Source: Nostoc sp. C052
Lineage (GTDB): Bacteria > Cyanobacteriota > Cyanobacteriia > Cyanobacteriales > Nostocaceae
Direction: 5' to 3'
Assembly (NCBI RefSeq): GCF_013393905.1
Contig: NZ_CP040276.1
Coordinates: 186,001 to 250,000 of the forward strand
DNA length: 64,000 bases
Positions 23,841 through 32,500 of this stretch are shown one piece after another. A model generated the notes under the pieces. The model made no database searches. It saw only the letters and a program-made list of their open reading frames with translations, and was not told the origin of the DNA. The position numbers and the translations under genes were made by a program. Numbering within the stretch: the stretch's first letter is position 1; the number at the start of each line of letters is the position of its first letter.

Positions 23841-26800
23841 ATGCTAACAGCTGCTAACGTCTCTTCAGAGATGGCGGTTAACTACTTCATCAAGAACTAC
23901 TATCACCAGGGCAAGTCTCGCTGGAGTGGTGAAGGCGCTGTGAAGTTGGGATTGTCAGGAGCAGTTGAAAATCAGCAAGCGTTTAAAAATGTCATCGAGG
24001 GGCGATCGCCTAATGGTCGTGAGCAGCTTAATGCCAAGGTACTGAAGCCTGATGAACGCAGGGCAGCATTAGACTGTACATTCTCTGCGCCTAAGAGTGT
24101 GAGCCTAATGGCGTTGGTAGGTGGAGATGAGAGATTAATTGCCGCGCATCATCAGGCATTAAAAAAAGTATTAACGTTGATGGAACAACGTTATGCCATA
24201 ACTAGAGTCACACAAGGAGATTCTCGTCACAGGGTAAACACAGCTAACTTGGTGGTTGCAGAGTTCGACCACATCGAGAGCCGGTCTTTAGACCCACATC
24301 TGCATACCCACTGTTTAGTCATGAACACAACTGAGGCTGACGGCAAGTGGATGAGTTTGGTCAATAGTGAGATATTCGCCAATAAGAAATTCCTGGGCAT
24401 GGCATATCAAAGCTATTTGGCAGCAGAAGTAATCAAGTTGGGGTATGAAGTCGAGCCGCGTCAACATGGACAATTTGAGATCAAGGGGTTCAAGGAACAG
24501 GACTTGGAGGCATTCTCAAAACGGCGACAGCAAATCATTGCGGCAGCAGGTGCATCAATTTCATGGGCAGAACGCGAAAAAATCTGGGATACTACTCGGC
24601 AGCGCAAGCAGAAAATTTCCGAGGATGAACTCAAATCACTGTGGAAGGAAGAAGCTGCTGCACTAGGCATCAGTTTTGTTAAGCCTCTTGAGCCAAACAG
24701 TAATGTACAAGATTCTCTCGAACAACGAACTATTGAAGATGCGTTGGTAGACGCGATTGCGCGAAGCGCAGTGCTGGAAGCAATCGCACATTGTAGTGAG
24801 AGGAATGTCGCCTTCAAGCAGGAGGATTTAGAGAAATTCATTCTAAGAGAAAGACTTTTTACTGATGTGACTGCAATTGAGCCATTGATCAAGCAACATC
24901 AAGAGTTAATTGCTCTGCCTGGAATGCAGCGGCAATACACAACATGGGCGGCAGTAAAGCGAGAACTAGCAACGATTGAATTGATGCAGTCAAGACAAAG
25001 TAAAGTAAACCCTATCTGCTCAAAGGAAGTAATTGAAAGGCAGTTAGAGAAAACCTCACTAAACCTTGGGCAGAGGCAAGCAGTTAGTCTAGCTGCAACC
25101 ACAACAGACCAATTCATTGCCTGGCAAGGGGTAGCCGGGGCGGGTAAGACTTTTGCCCTCAAAGAATTAAACGCGATCGCACTCGCCCAGGGCTATACAG
25201 TCAAAGGTTTTGCCCCTTCATCAATGGCAGCAAAGGTACTGAGTGAGGAACTAGGCATACATTCTGAGACTGTAGCCAGCTTATTGGTAGGAGAACCAGC
25301 TCAAGTTGTAGAAGCAAACCAGATTTGGATTGTAGATGAGGCAGGTTTACTTAGTGCTAAAGATGCTCATGCCCTATTAGAGAGAGCTACACTTCTTGGA
25401 GCAAGACTATTACTCGTAGGGGACACCAAGCAATTATCAGCTGTAGAAGCGGGAAACCCGTTCAAATCTCTGCAACAAGCTGGCATTCAGACCGCCCACT
25501 TAACACAGTCAAACAGGCAGCGAAACCCAGAGTTAAAGATCGCAGTAGACCTGATAGCAGACGGGAGAGTAGAAGCGGGATTTAAGCAGTTAGAGACAAT
25601 TGGGAGTATTTTAGAGGTACCACCTGATACGAAGTTAGAGACAATTGCTGCTGACTATATAGCATTAGCGAAAGAACAACGAGCAAGAACACTCGTACTT
25701 GCTGGCACAAATGTCGAAAAATTGGCACTTACCCAAGCAATTCGAGGCAAGTTAAAAGAGGAAGGAAGTTTAGGGGCGACTGCAAACATCAGCCAGTTAC
25801 AAGCAAAAAATCTGACCCTTGTTCAGATGCGCTACACCCATAACTTTGAACTGGGTGATATGGTGATGCCGACGCGCAACTATAAGCGCCGGGGTTTAGA
25901 GAAAGGTCAAATCTATGAAGTTGTCAGCAAGGATCTTGACCGACTAACATTAAGAACCTCTGCGGGGACACATTTAGAAGTAGATACCAATTTTGACAAA
26001 GCGGTTTACCAGTGTGATGAAATTGAGATTGCCGTTGGCGATCGCTTGCAATGGAAGAAAAATGACCGCCAACTACAACGGCGTAACGGGCAGGAGTTTA
26101 TAGTCACAGCGATTGAGGGAGACTCTGCCCAAATTGAGTACAAAGACACCAAAATTACTGAGACTATCAACCTCAAACAGGCGCAAAACTTAGACTATGC
26201 GTTAGTCAACACAATCTACAGCAGCCAAGGGAAAACTACTGATTTAGCGTTGATTGCGGCAGATTACACCATTGGACAAGAAAGTTTTTATGTGGCAATT
26301 AGCCGAGCTAGGCATAACGTCAAACTTTATACTAAAGATAAATCAGAGTTACTGGAGCTTGCCCACTCCTCTAAAGCCAAAGATAACGCCTTAGAATTGC
26401 TGATGAATTCCTTAAAAGTGGAACTACAGCAAAAATCACAATCAAAAGCGATAACTCCCTCGGTCAGTCCAAGAGCTAATCAGCCAGTAGTAAAACTTGA
26501 GGTAGCAATAGCAGAGCCTGTACTGAAAGCTCAACCGCCAGTCACAGAACAAGTCTCCTTACCAGTTAGTCGGCCAGCCCCATTAATTACGACGAGTTTA
26601 GAAACTGTAGCCAAACCCACTCTCAAAGAGAAACATAGAGATGATAGAAAGTCTCCTGTTTTTGAAAAACCAGTATTAAAGACTGCTGTACCAACAGAAC
26701 CATTCTGGACACCCAATCAGACTGAAAAAATACCTAATTTTATTGAACCAAAGCACTGGCAAGAGTTTGAATCAAGTGCTATTCATCCCAATATTACAGC

Positions 26801-29800
26801 GTTGAACTTTGAGAGTCTTCAGTTTAACTATGCAGGTGGTGAGCATGAAGCCTGGGAACGGCTCATGGTCAGCGAAAAGCTGAATCGAACAAATACAGGA
26901 CGGCTAACAGATGGTTTTATAAGGGCATATTCTCATCTTGATGCTGGTGGATGGTGGTGTGATGCTGGAGTTGATGCGCGAACATTTGCTGACTTAAAGC
27001 CAGGTGAGAAACCGCCGATTAAACGATGGGGATGCTACAAGCCAAATCAACCAAGACCCAAAAAAGATGAGTCTGGGCAAATAATTGAAGGGAAATTCAT
27101 TAAATATGAGCATCCCCCAAAGGTTGAATTAAGTATATTCTTGCTTAATATCCCTGAAGATATTGCCGAACGCATCTACTCCAAACACAAGGTGAACCCC
27201 AGTGATAGCGATCGCCAATCAGGATTTTGGTACTGTGTTTGGAAGCACAACATCCCGTGTGCGATCGCAGAAGGAGCTAAAAAAGCAGCTAGTCTGTTGA
27301 GTCAGGGTCATGCTGCCATTGGGCTACCTGGGATTTCGGCGGGATACCGAACTCCCAAAGATGAGTTTGGCAAGAAAATTGGCAAGTCTTACCTACATGA
27401 AGAGTTAGCAGTTTTCGCCACACCTTCTCGAGAAATCAAATTCTGCTTTGACTACGAAACCAAGCCGGAAACGAAGCTCAATATTGAGCGAGATATTTCC
27501 GTAACTGGAAGATTATTACAAAAAGCTGGAGCTAGGGTCAAGGTCGTCAGCTTGCCAGGCCCTTCTAAAGGTGTTGACGATTTCATAGTCGCAAGTGGGC
27601 CACTGGCTTACGAAAAATTGAGCCATCAAGCAATGAAGTTAAGGGACTGGCAACAGCACAATCAACACTCAAAAGTTGCTGCAATAGAACCACCCAAACT
27701 TCAGCTTAAAGAAAGTTCTTTACAACAAACCTCACCAAATCAACCAATAGGACAAACCCATGACAACCAACAACAACCCAACCCAGATACAGTTCTTAAC
27801 CGAGAAGATAGAGGAATTATTAACCTCTCACGGGAAACTGAACAAGAATTTCGAGCAGTTAGAAATCAAAAACTCTCAACTCACCGAGAAAATTCAGAGC
27901 TTAGAGGTAGCCCAGCAACAGAGGTTGAGCGAGTTCTTACAGCAGTTAGCCGAGACACTGAATGCCAAGAAATCGAGCAACTTGGAGCCATTAGTGCAAG
28001 AATTAACCCAAGCTCTACAGATGGTCGGCTTCGAGGTCAACGAGCAGCGAACTTCTCAAGACAAGTTAACCCAGAAGATTCAGCAATTATTGACGGCGCA
28101 GCAAGTGATGTCAGTTTTGAACAAAATGGAAACGCCGAACGACCAACTACCGAACAACTCCTAAACGCAATTACTGAGAATATTCAACAGTCAGTGGTTG
28201 ATGATGCCTTGGTTGAAACATTACCACAATTAACAGAACAACTGTACGGGTATCAGCAGCACTTCTTAGGAGCCAGAACCATATTAGATGACTTTGGAGC
28301 AGTGATTGCTTCAATTGAGCAACAAATTTCATCAAAAAGAACAGTGGATCTAATCTCTGACTTTATTGAACAGTCAGTAGTTGAGTCCACGCTAATAACT
28401 TTGTTGCCACAATTGCTAGTAGTTCGCCAACCCAAAATTGCTGGGTGGAGGTCGGCAGAGGAGCAGGGGAGCAGAGGAGCAGAGGAGAGGCTTATACAAG
28501 TTCTTTCCCCTCTGCCCCTCTGCCCCTCTGCCCCTCTGCTAACCACCATGCAAAGTTTCCTTGGCAGACCGCTAGAGCAACTCTCTCAAGGCAGTCAGCA
28601 ATTAGCTCATAGAACAGCTATTGCTCAACAGTCAGAACTTTCAAGTTCACAAAAAACTGTTTGGGCAATAGCTGAAAATATTGAGCAGTCATTAGTTGAA
28701 TCTACGCTAAGTATTGCTTTACCACTGTTAATAAAACAACTCTCTCCCTTGAGACAGCAGCAAAAAGGAGTCAGAAGTAGATTTGACGATTTAGAAGCAG
28801 TCATTACTCAAATTGAGCAACGACTTTCATCACAAAGAGTTATAGACGCAATTACTCAAAATGTTGAATACTCGGCTGTCTCCTCTGCCCTTACTGAAAT
28901 ATTACCGCAACTAATAAAACAATTTTCTCCTTTAAGACAGCAGCTAAAAAAAGGTATTGCCACATTCGACAAAATATTTACAGCAATTGAGCCATTATCA
29001 CAACGCCTTGATTTACAAAAAACTATCGATATAATTGCTGAGGATATTGAACAGTTGGCTGTAGAGTCTGCTTTAAGTGAAACGTTACCACAACTAATAG
29101 ACCAACTCTCTCAACATCACCAGCATATCTCAGGAAGAATAACTAAATTCGACGACCTGGAAACAGCAATTTCTCAATTTGAGCAGCACCTTTCAACAAA
29201 GAAAACTGTCTTATCAGTTGTTGAAAACATAGAACAGTCATTAGTTGAGTCTGCCCTAGCTGAAACTTTACCACGGCTAATAGAACAACTTTCTAAAACT
29301 TGCCAACAGCAAAAAGCTCTGAAACCCGCATTTGATAAAATATCTACAAGAATTGAGCATGAAATACAATATCTTTTTTCACAAAGGGCTGTAGACGTAA
29401 TTGCTCAAAATATAGAACAGTCATTAGTTGAATCTATTATTACTGAAACGTTACCACAACTAATAAAACAACTCTCTCAAACTTGCCTTTCTCATAAGGG
29501 AAGAACCACCTTTGATGGCTTAGGAGTAGCTATTACTCAATTTCAACAACGGCTTGATTCACAAAAAACTGTTTTATCAATTATTGAAAATATCGAATAC
29601 TCGGCTGTTGAATCTGCCCTCACTGAAACTTTACCGCAACTAATAAAACAATTCTCTCAATATCATCAGCAGCTAAAAGGAGGAAAAACCAGATTCCACG
29701 GCTTAGAAGCAGCTATTACTCAAATTGAACAACGACTTTCATCACAAAGAATTATAGATCCAATTCTTGAAAATATCGAAGACTCGATTGTTGAGTCTAC

Positions 29801-31232
29801 CCTCACTGAAACTTTACCGCAACTAATAAAACAATTCTCTCAATATCATCAGCAGCTAAAAGGAGGAAAAACCAGATTCCACGGCTTAGAAGCAGCTATT
29901 ACTCAAATTGAACAACGACTTTCATTACAAAGAATTATAGATCCAATTCTTGAAAATATCGAAGACTCGGTTGTTGAGTCTACCCTTACTGAAACTTTAC
30001 CGCAACTAATAAAACAATTCTCTCAATATCATCAGCAGCTAAAAGGAGGAAAAACCAGATTCCACGGCTTAGAAGCAGCTATTACTCAAATTGAACAACA
30101 ACTTTCATCACAAAGAACTATCTTATCAATTGTTGAAGATATCGAATACTCTGCTGTCTCCTCTGCCCTCACTGGAACTTTACCACAATTAATAAAACAA
30201 TTCTCTCAAACTTGCCAACAGCTAAAGGGAACAAGAACTAAGTTTGAAAACTTAGAAACAGCTATTACTCAAATTGAACAACGACTTTCATCACAAAGAA
30301 TTATAGATCCAATTCTTGAAAATATCGAAGACTCGGTTGTTGAGTCTGCCTTCACCGAAACTTTACCGCAACTAATAAAGCAAATATCTCAATATCACCA
30401 GCAGCTAAAAGGAGGTAAAACTAGATTCCACGGCTTAGAAATAGCTATTAGTCAAACTGAACAACAATTATCTTCACAAAGAACTATATTATCAATTGCT
30501 CAAAGTATAGAACAGTTATTAGTTGAGTCCATCATTACTGAAACGTTACCACAACTAATAAAACAACTCTCGCAATTCAGCCAGCAACTAAAAGGAGGAG
30601 AAACCACATTCAACCAGTTTCAGCAACTACTGGACAATGAATTAGTAGGGTATTTTACCCAAAAAACTCGAACTTCACAACACTTAGCTCTTAACGCTAT
30701 TTCTGACTACGTTGCTCAAGAAACTGTTGCAAGTTATGAGACTGTATCAGCGCTCTCAAAACTGAAAGAATTGCTAGGGATGAGTCAATCTCAAACTCTT
30801 ACCGAATTTACTACTGCCTTACAAAAAGTGCTTGAATTGATTGAAAACTTGGAACATCATCAAAATCATGAAGAAGAAAATGTTCAGCCCCTCTCTTTAA
30901 GGCTCACAACAAATATAGAAGTAGAAACTGAATTATCAAAAGAGTCAGTTAAATTGCACCTCAAAAAGATGATTCAAGGTTTAGCTCGTGAACAACTGGC
31001 AGAGGTAGTTATGGAAGTAGGTAAGTATGTTAAAGGTGAAAAGGTAACAGGAAAAAAAGTCAGCGAGTTATTCACGAGTGTTACAACTGATGCCAAAGCT
31101 TTGAGTTTTGAGCAGAAAATGAATATCGTTAGGCAGCTGATTAGAGATGACAAACCATCGATTATGGAAAGATTGAGAATTAATTCGCCATCGCCAGATG
31201 ACAACGGTGAACATCTCCGATTTCGACGCTAA
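23841..31232 (+). CDS. MobF-type relaxase/helicase fused to a DUF3854 domain and a repeat tail
   Basis: 2463 residues with GAGG ahead of the ATG. Residues 1-~290 form a TrwC/TraI relaxase domain: candidate nicking tyrosines Tyr20/Tyr21 in YFIKNYYHQG and metal triad His153-x-His155-x-His157 in DPHLHTHC. A RecD-like helicase follows, with Walker A GVAGAGKT (430-437), IVDEAG (Asp499), LVGDTKQLSA and SRARH motifs. A DUF3854 (TOPRIM-like) domain spans about 968-1260. The tail from about 1430 to 2266 consists of ~61-residue repeats (ETLPQLIKQFS units). It nicks oriT, stays on the DNA 5' end and unwinds it for T4SS export. A hairpin element lies in frame at 28452-28543. A second reading frame overlaps at 27760-28164. 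Confidence 0.9.
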   Translation: MLTAANVSSEMAVNYFIKNYYHQGKSRWSGEGAVKLGLSGAVENQQAFKNVIEGRSPNGREQLNAKVLKPDERRAALDCTFSAPKSVSLMALVGGDERLIAAHHQALKKVLTLMEQRYAITRVTQGDSRHRVNTANLVVAEFDHIESRSLDPHLHTHCLVMNTTEADGKWMSLVNSEIFANKKFLGMAYQSYLAAEVIKLGYEVEPRQHGQFEIKGFKEQDLEAFSKRRQQIIAAAGASISWAEREKIWDTTRQRKQKISEDELKSLWKEEAAALGISFVKPLEPNSNVQDSLEQRTIEDALVDAIARSAVLEAIAHCSERNVAFKQEDLEKFILRERLFTDVTAIEPLIKQHQELIALPGMQRQYTTWAAVKRELATIELMQSRQSKVNPICSKEVIERQLEKTSLNLGQRQAVSLAATTTDQFIAWQGVAGAGKTFALKELNAIALAQGYTVKGFAPSSMAAKVLSEELGIHSETVASLLVGEPAQVVEANQIWIVDEAGLLSAKDAHALLERATLLGARLLLVGDTKQLSAVEAGNPFKSLQQAGIQTAHLTQSNRQRNPELKIAVDLIADGRVEAGFKQLETIGSILEVPPDTKLETIAADYIALAKEQRARTLVLAGTNVEKLALTQAIRGKLKEEGSLGATANISQLQAKNLTLVQMRYTHNFELGDMVMPTRNYKRRGLEKGQIYEVVSKDLDRLTLRTSAGTHLEVDTNFDKAVYQCDEIEIAVGDRLQWKKNDRQLQRRNGQEFIVTAIEGDSAQIEYKDTKITETINLKQAQNLDYALVNTIYSSQGKTTDLALIAADYTIGQESFYVAISRARHNVKLYTKDKSELLELAHSSKAKDNALELLMNSLKVELQQKSQSKAITPSVSPRANQPVVKLEVAIAEPVLKAQPPVTEQVSLPVSRPAPLITTSLETVAKPTLKEKHRDDRKSPVFEKPVLKTAVPTEPFWTPNQTEKIPNFIEPKHWQEFESSAIHPNITALNFESLQFNYAGGEHEAWERLMVSEKLNRTNTGRLTDGFIRAYSHLDAGGWWCDAGVDARTFADLKPGEKPPIKRWGCYKPNQPRPKKDESGQIIEGKFIKYEHPPKVELSIFLLNIPEDIAERIYSKHKVNPSDSDRQSGFWYCVWKHNIPCAIAEGAKKAASLLSQGHAAIGLPGISAGYRTPKDEFGKKIGKSYLHEELAVFATPSREIKFCFDYETKPETKLNIERDISVTGRLLQKAGARVKVVSLPGPSKGVDDFIVASGPLAYEKLSHQAMKLRDWQQHNQHSKVAAIEPPKLQLKESSLQQTSPNQPIGQTHDNQQQPNPDTVLNREDRGIINLSRETEQEFRAVRNQKLSTHRENSELRGSPATEVERVLTAVSRDTECQEIEQLGAISARINPSSTDGRLRGQRAANFSRQVNPEDSAIIDGAASDVSFEQNGNAERPTTEQLLNAITENIQQSVVDDALVETLPQLTEQLYGYQQHFLGARTILDDFGAVIASIEQQISSKRTVDLISDFIEQSVVESTLITLLPQLLVVRQPKIAGWRSAEEQGSRGAEERLIQVLSPLPLCPSAPLLTTMQSFLGRPLEQLSQGSQQLAHRTAIAQQSELSSSQKTVWAIAENIEQSLVESTLSIALPLLIKQLSPLRQQQKGVRSRFDDLEAVITQIEQRLSSQRVIDAITQNVEYSAVSSALTEILPQLIKQFSPLRQQLKKGIATFDKIFTAIEPLSQRLDLQKTIDIIAEDIEQLAVESALSETLPQLIDQLSQHHQHISGRITKFDDLETAISQFEQHLSTKKTVLSVVENIEQSLVESALAETLPRLIEQLSKTCQQQKALKPAFDKISTRIEHEIQYLFSQRAVDVIAQNIEQSLVESIITETLPQLIKQLSQTCLSHKGRTTFDGLGVAITQFQQRLDSQKTVLSIIENIEYSAVESALTETLPQLIKQFSQYHQQLKGGKTRFHGLEAAITQIEQRLSSQRIIDPILENIEDSIVESTLTETLPQLIKQFSQYHQQLKGGKTRFHGLEAAITQIEQRLSLQRIIDPILENIEDSVVESTLTETLPQLIKQFSQYHQQLKGGKTRFHGLEAAITQIEQQLSSQRTILSIVEDIEYSAVSSALTGTLPQLIKQFSQTCQQLKGTRTKFENLETAITQIEQRLSSQRIIDPILENIEDSVVESAFTETLPQLIKQISQYHQQLKGGKTRFHGLEIAISQTEQQLSSQRTILSIAQSIEQLLVESIITETLPQLIKQLSQFSQQLKGGETTFNQFQQLLDNELVGYFTQKTRTSQHLALNAISDYVAQETVASYETVSALSKLKELLGMSQSQTLTEFTTALQKVLELIENLEHHQNHEEENVQPLSLRLTTNIEVETELSKESVKLHLKKMIQGLAREQLAEVVMEVGKYVKGEKVTGKKVSELFTSVTTDAKALSFEQKMNIVRQLIRDDKPSIMERLRINSPSPDDNGEHLRFRR
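27760..28164 (+). CDS. Coiled-coil protein encoded in another frame inside the relaxase gene
   Basis: 134 residues from ATG 27760, with AGGA about 9 nt upstream. The peptide (FLTEKIEELLTSHGKLNKNF, LTEKIQSLEVAQQQRLSEFL, LTQALQMVGFEVNEQRTS) is a convincing heptad-patterned coiled coil. The relaxase frame over the same bases is an odd Arg/Thr/Ser-rich stretch typical of out-of-frame reading. Either this is a real overlapping gene, or a formerly separate gene was merged by a frameshift into the relaxase tail. Which frame is used cannot be decided by eye. Confidence 0.4.
   Translation: MTTNNNPTQIQFLTEKIEELLTSHGKLNKNFEQLEIKNSQLTEKIQSLEVAQQQRLSEFLQQLAETLNAKKSSNLEPLVQELTQALQMVGFEVNEQRTSQDKLTQKIQQLLTAQQVMSVLNKMETPNDQLPNNS
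28452..28543. repeat. GCAGAGG hairpin element inserted in frame in the relaxase
   Basis: The left arm of GGAGCAG/GCAGAGG units (28454-28490) faces CCCCTCTG units (28507-28540) across the core CTTATACAAGTTCTTT. Read in frame it adds SAEEQGSRGAEERLIQVLSP and a Pro/Leu-rich stretch to the relaxase tail. The same core and arms recur at 10265, 32416, 41255 and 53797. Confidence 0.75.
28650..30630 (+). repeat. 183-bp tandem repeats within the relaxase tail
   Basis: The ~61-codon unit recurs about ten times with drift. The tightest copies have their ATTATAG-type start at 29751, 29934 and 30300 (spacings of 183 and 2 x 183 bp) and share a long nearly identical block. Each encodes a predicted amphipathic helical hairpin. 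Near-identity of the central copies points to recent duplication or conversion. Confidence 0.8.
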
Positions 31233-31320
31233 GTTATCAGTTATCAGTTGTCAATTATCAGATATTTCCATCAATTCATTGATGGGTTATTTCTTCACTA
31301 TTCACTATTCACTATTCACT
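31233..31320. repeat. TTATCAG and TTCACTA heptamer repeats flanking a hairpin
   Basis: TTATCAG-like heptamers run from 31233 to 31261 just after the relaxase stop, and TTCACTA is repeated about four times at 31294-31320. The latter encode the last residues of the Mrr-like gene on the other strand. Confidence 0.6.
31268..31292 (+). terminator. Candidate terminator after the relaxase gene
   Basis: CCATCAA (31268-31274) and TTGATGG (31279-31285) form a 7-bp stem with a 4-nt loop, followed by a T-rich stretch. It lies between convergent genes and could end transcription from the relaxase side. Confidence 0.45.
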
Positions 31321-31805
31321 GATTTAACTGGTATTGTTATCCCTATTATCTTCAACTGCTTACCTAAAACAAAGTTTACCAGTTTCTGACCGCTCACTAA
31401 GATGATTTCATCAGAGTCACGGATCAACTGTTTTGATAACTGTCCAGTTATGCCAGTATGCACGAAGAATCCACCACTAGCTCTTTCACTTTCAATACAG
31501 GACAGGAAATCTTTGATGTGTTCTGGGCTAATGTAATCAGCGTAACGTTTAACCTGGATTACATAGAGCTTTCCCAAAATCAACACGCGACCATCTATCC
31601 CGCCGTCACCGGTGTACCGAAAGTTGCGTTGGATTTGCCAGCCCTGTTCAAAGCAGCAAGTGAGTACTAATTCTTCAAAAACGTAAGGTGATATCCTGCG
31701 TAGTGTGGCAATTACTACTGGCAATTTGGCTAATTGAGTTATGCTACGAAGCTCAAGTAATACTTGACTAGCGTACTCAATACAGCGCTTCCGGCTATTA
31801 TGCAA
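31305..31805 (-). CDS. Mrr-like restriction endonuclease domain protein
   Basis: 166 residues. The Mrr_cat fold is indicated by ISPYVFEELVLTCCFEQGW (Glu44/45), YTGDGGIDGRV (Asp71) and YVIQVKRY (Gln84, Lys86), the PD-(D/E)xK-type catalytic set in the usual order. Such nucleases cleave DNA, in some cases modified DNA; on a conjugative plasmid it may act against competing DNA or be a defence gene. The start overlaps the previous gene by 67 bp, so a later start is possible. The last residues are read from TTCACTA heptamers. It is the last minus-strand gene of the transfer region. Confidence 0.75.
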   Translation of the reverse strand: MHNSRKRCIEYASQVLLELRSITQLAKLPVVIATLRRISPYVFEELVLTCCFEQGWQIQRNFRYTGDGGIDGRVLILGKLYVIQVKRYADYISPEHIKDFLSCIESERASGGFFVHTGITGQLSKQLIRDSDEIILVSGQKLVNFVLGKQLKIIGITIPVKSVNSE

Positions 31806-32371
31806 TATAGTTTTCTCCTTGTCTCTCTCCTATCATCGCTTTCAGCCTTTAGGATGTACCTCATAGCTGCCGGAAGTGCTGTATTATTCAAGTGTTTCTT
31901 AAGATTTTTAGGTAATCTAACCCTTGGTGTTCGCGCTGGACTTGGTAGTAATTGCTTCTTAAAATTTTTAGCTAAGAAAGCCTTTTGCGTTGGTACTGAG
32001 CTTTGTCGTACAGGCTTCTTAAAGTTTTTAGCTAAGAAAGCCTTTTGCGTTGGTACTGAGCTTTGTCGTACAGGCTTCTTAAAGTTTTTAGCTAAGAAAG
32101 CCTTTTGCGTTGGTACTGAGCTTTGTCGTACAGGCTTCTTAAAGTTTTTAGCTAAGAAAGACTTTTGGGTTGGTGCTGGGCTTTGTCGTACAAAATTTTG
32201 AGATGAAATATCAGACGATTTTGTACTCTTAGGTAGTAATGGCGATTGCTTAAAACTTTGCCAGCGATACTTTGACTTTGGCATTGAAGGTGGAAATAAT
32301 ACAAACAGCCAAGCTAGAAAAATTATTCCACCCAGTGCAAACAACAAACCAATGATTAGGATTAGTATCAT
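31739..32371 (-). CDS. Membrane protein with 20-residue tandem repeats
   Basis: 210 residues. A strong N-terminal membrane segment (ILILIIGLLFALGGIIFLAW) is followed by a basic region built of 20-residue units (AKNFKKPVRQSSVPTQKAFL), three perfect and flanked by degenerate ones. A more normal C-terminus with a second hydrophobic stretch (LYCIIAGSAVLSTLV) ends it. The highly basic repeats could bind DNA or the membrane surface. No family is recognised. It lies 128 bp behind the coiled-coil gene in the transfer region and overlaps the Mrr-like gene. Confidence 0.55.
   Translation of the reverse strand: MILILIIGLLFALGGIIFLAWLFVLFPPSMPKSKYRWQSFKQSPLLPKSTKSSDISSQNFVRQSPAPTQKSFLAKNFKKPVRQSSVPTQKAFLAKNFKKPVRQSSVPTQKAFLAKNFKKPVRQSSVPTQKAFLAKNFKKQLLPSPARTPRVRLPKNLKKHLNNTALPAAMRYILKAESDDRRETRRKLYCIIAGSAVLSTLVKYYLSFVA
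31921..32220. repeat. 60-bp tandem repeat array
   Basis: Three exact 60-bp copies occupy 31981-32160, with diverged copies on each side. They encode the 20-residue units of the membrane protein on the minus strand. There are no spacers, so this is not a CRISPR array. Confidence 0.9.
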
Positions 32372-32415
32372 TTTTACGCTCCCCTTTGATCATGGAACAG
32401 GGAGGCTCTTGAGAT

Positions 32416-32500
32416 AGGGGGCAGAGGAGCAGAGGAGCGGAGGGGAAAGAAATTGTACAATATCTCATCTCTGCTCCCCTGCTCCCCTGCCCCTCTGCTT
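32416..32500. repeat. GCAGAGG hairpin element at the end of the coiled-coil gene
   Basis: GGCAGAGGAGCAGAGGAGCG-type units face CTGCTCCCCTGCTCCCCTGC units across a core containing GAAAGAAATTGTACAA. It is a member of the same family as the elements in the relaxase and CyRepA1 genes. It lies in the gap after the stop at 32500. Confidence 0.65.

Noticed and set aside
29600..30500. Possible CRISPR-like array
   Set aside because: The repeats are contiguous 183-bp coding units without variable spacers; the 60-bp array at 31981-32160 likewise has no spacers.
31764..32201. Plus-strand 145-codon repeat protein
   Set aside because: It is the antisense of the 60-bp repeats; the minus frame has a proper membrane start and operon context.
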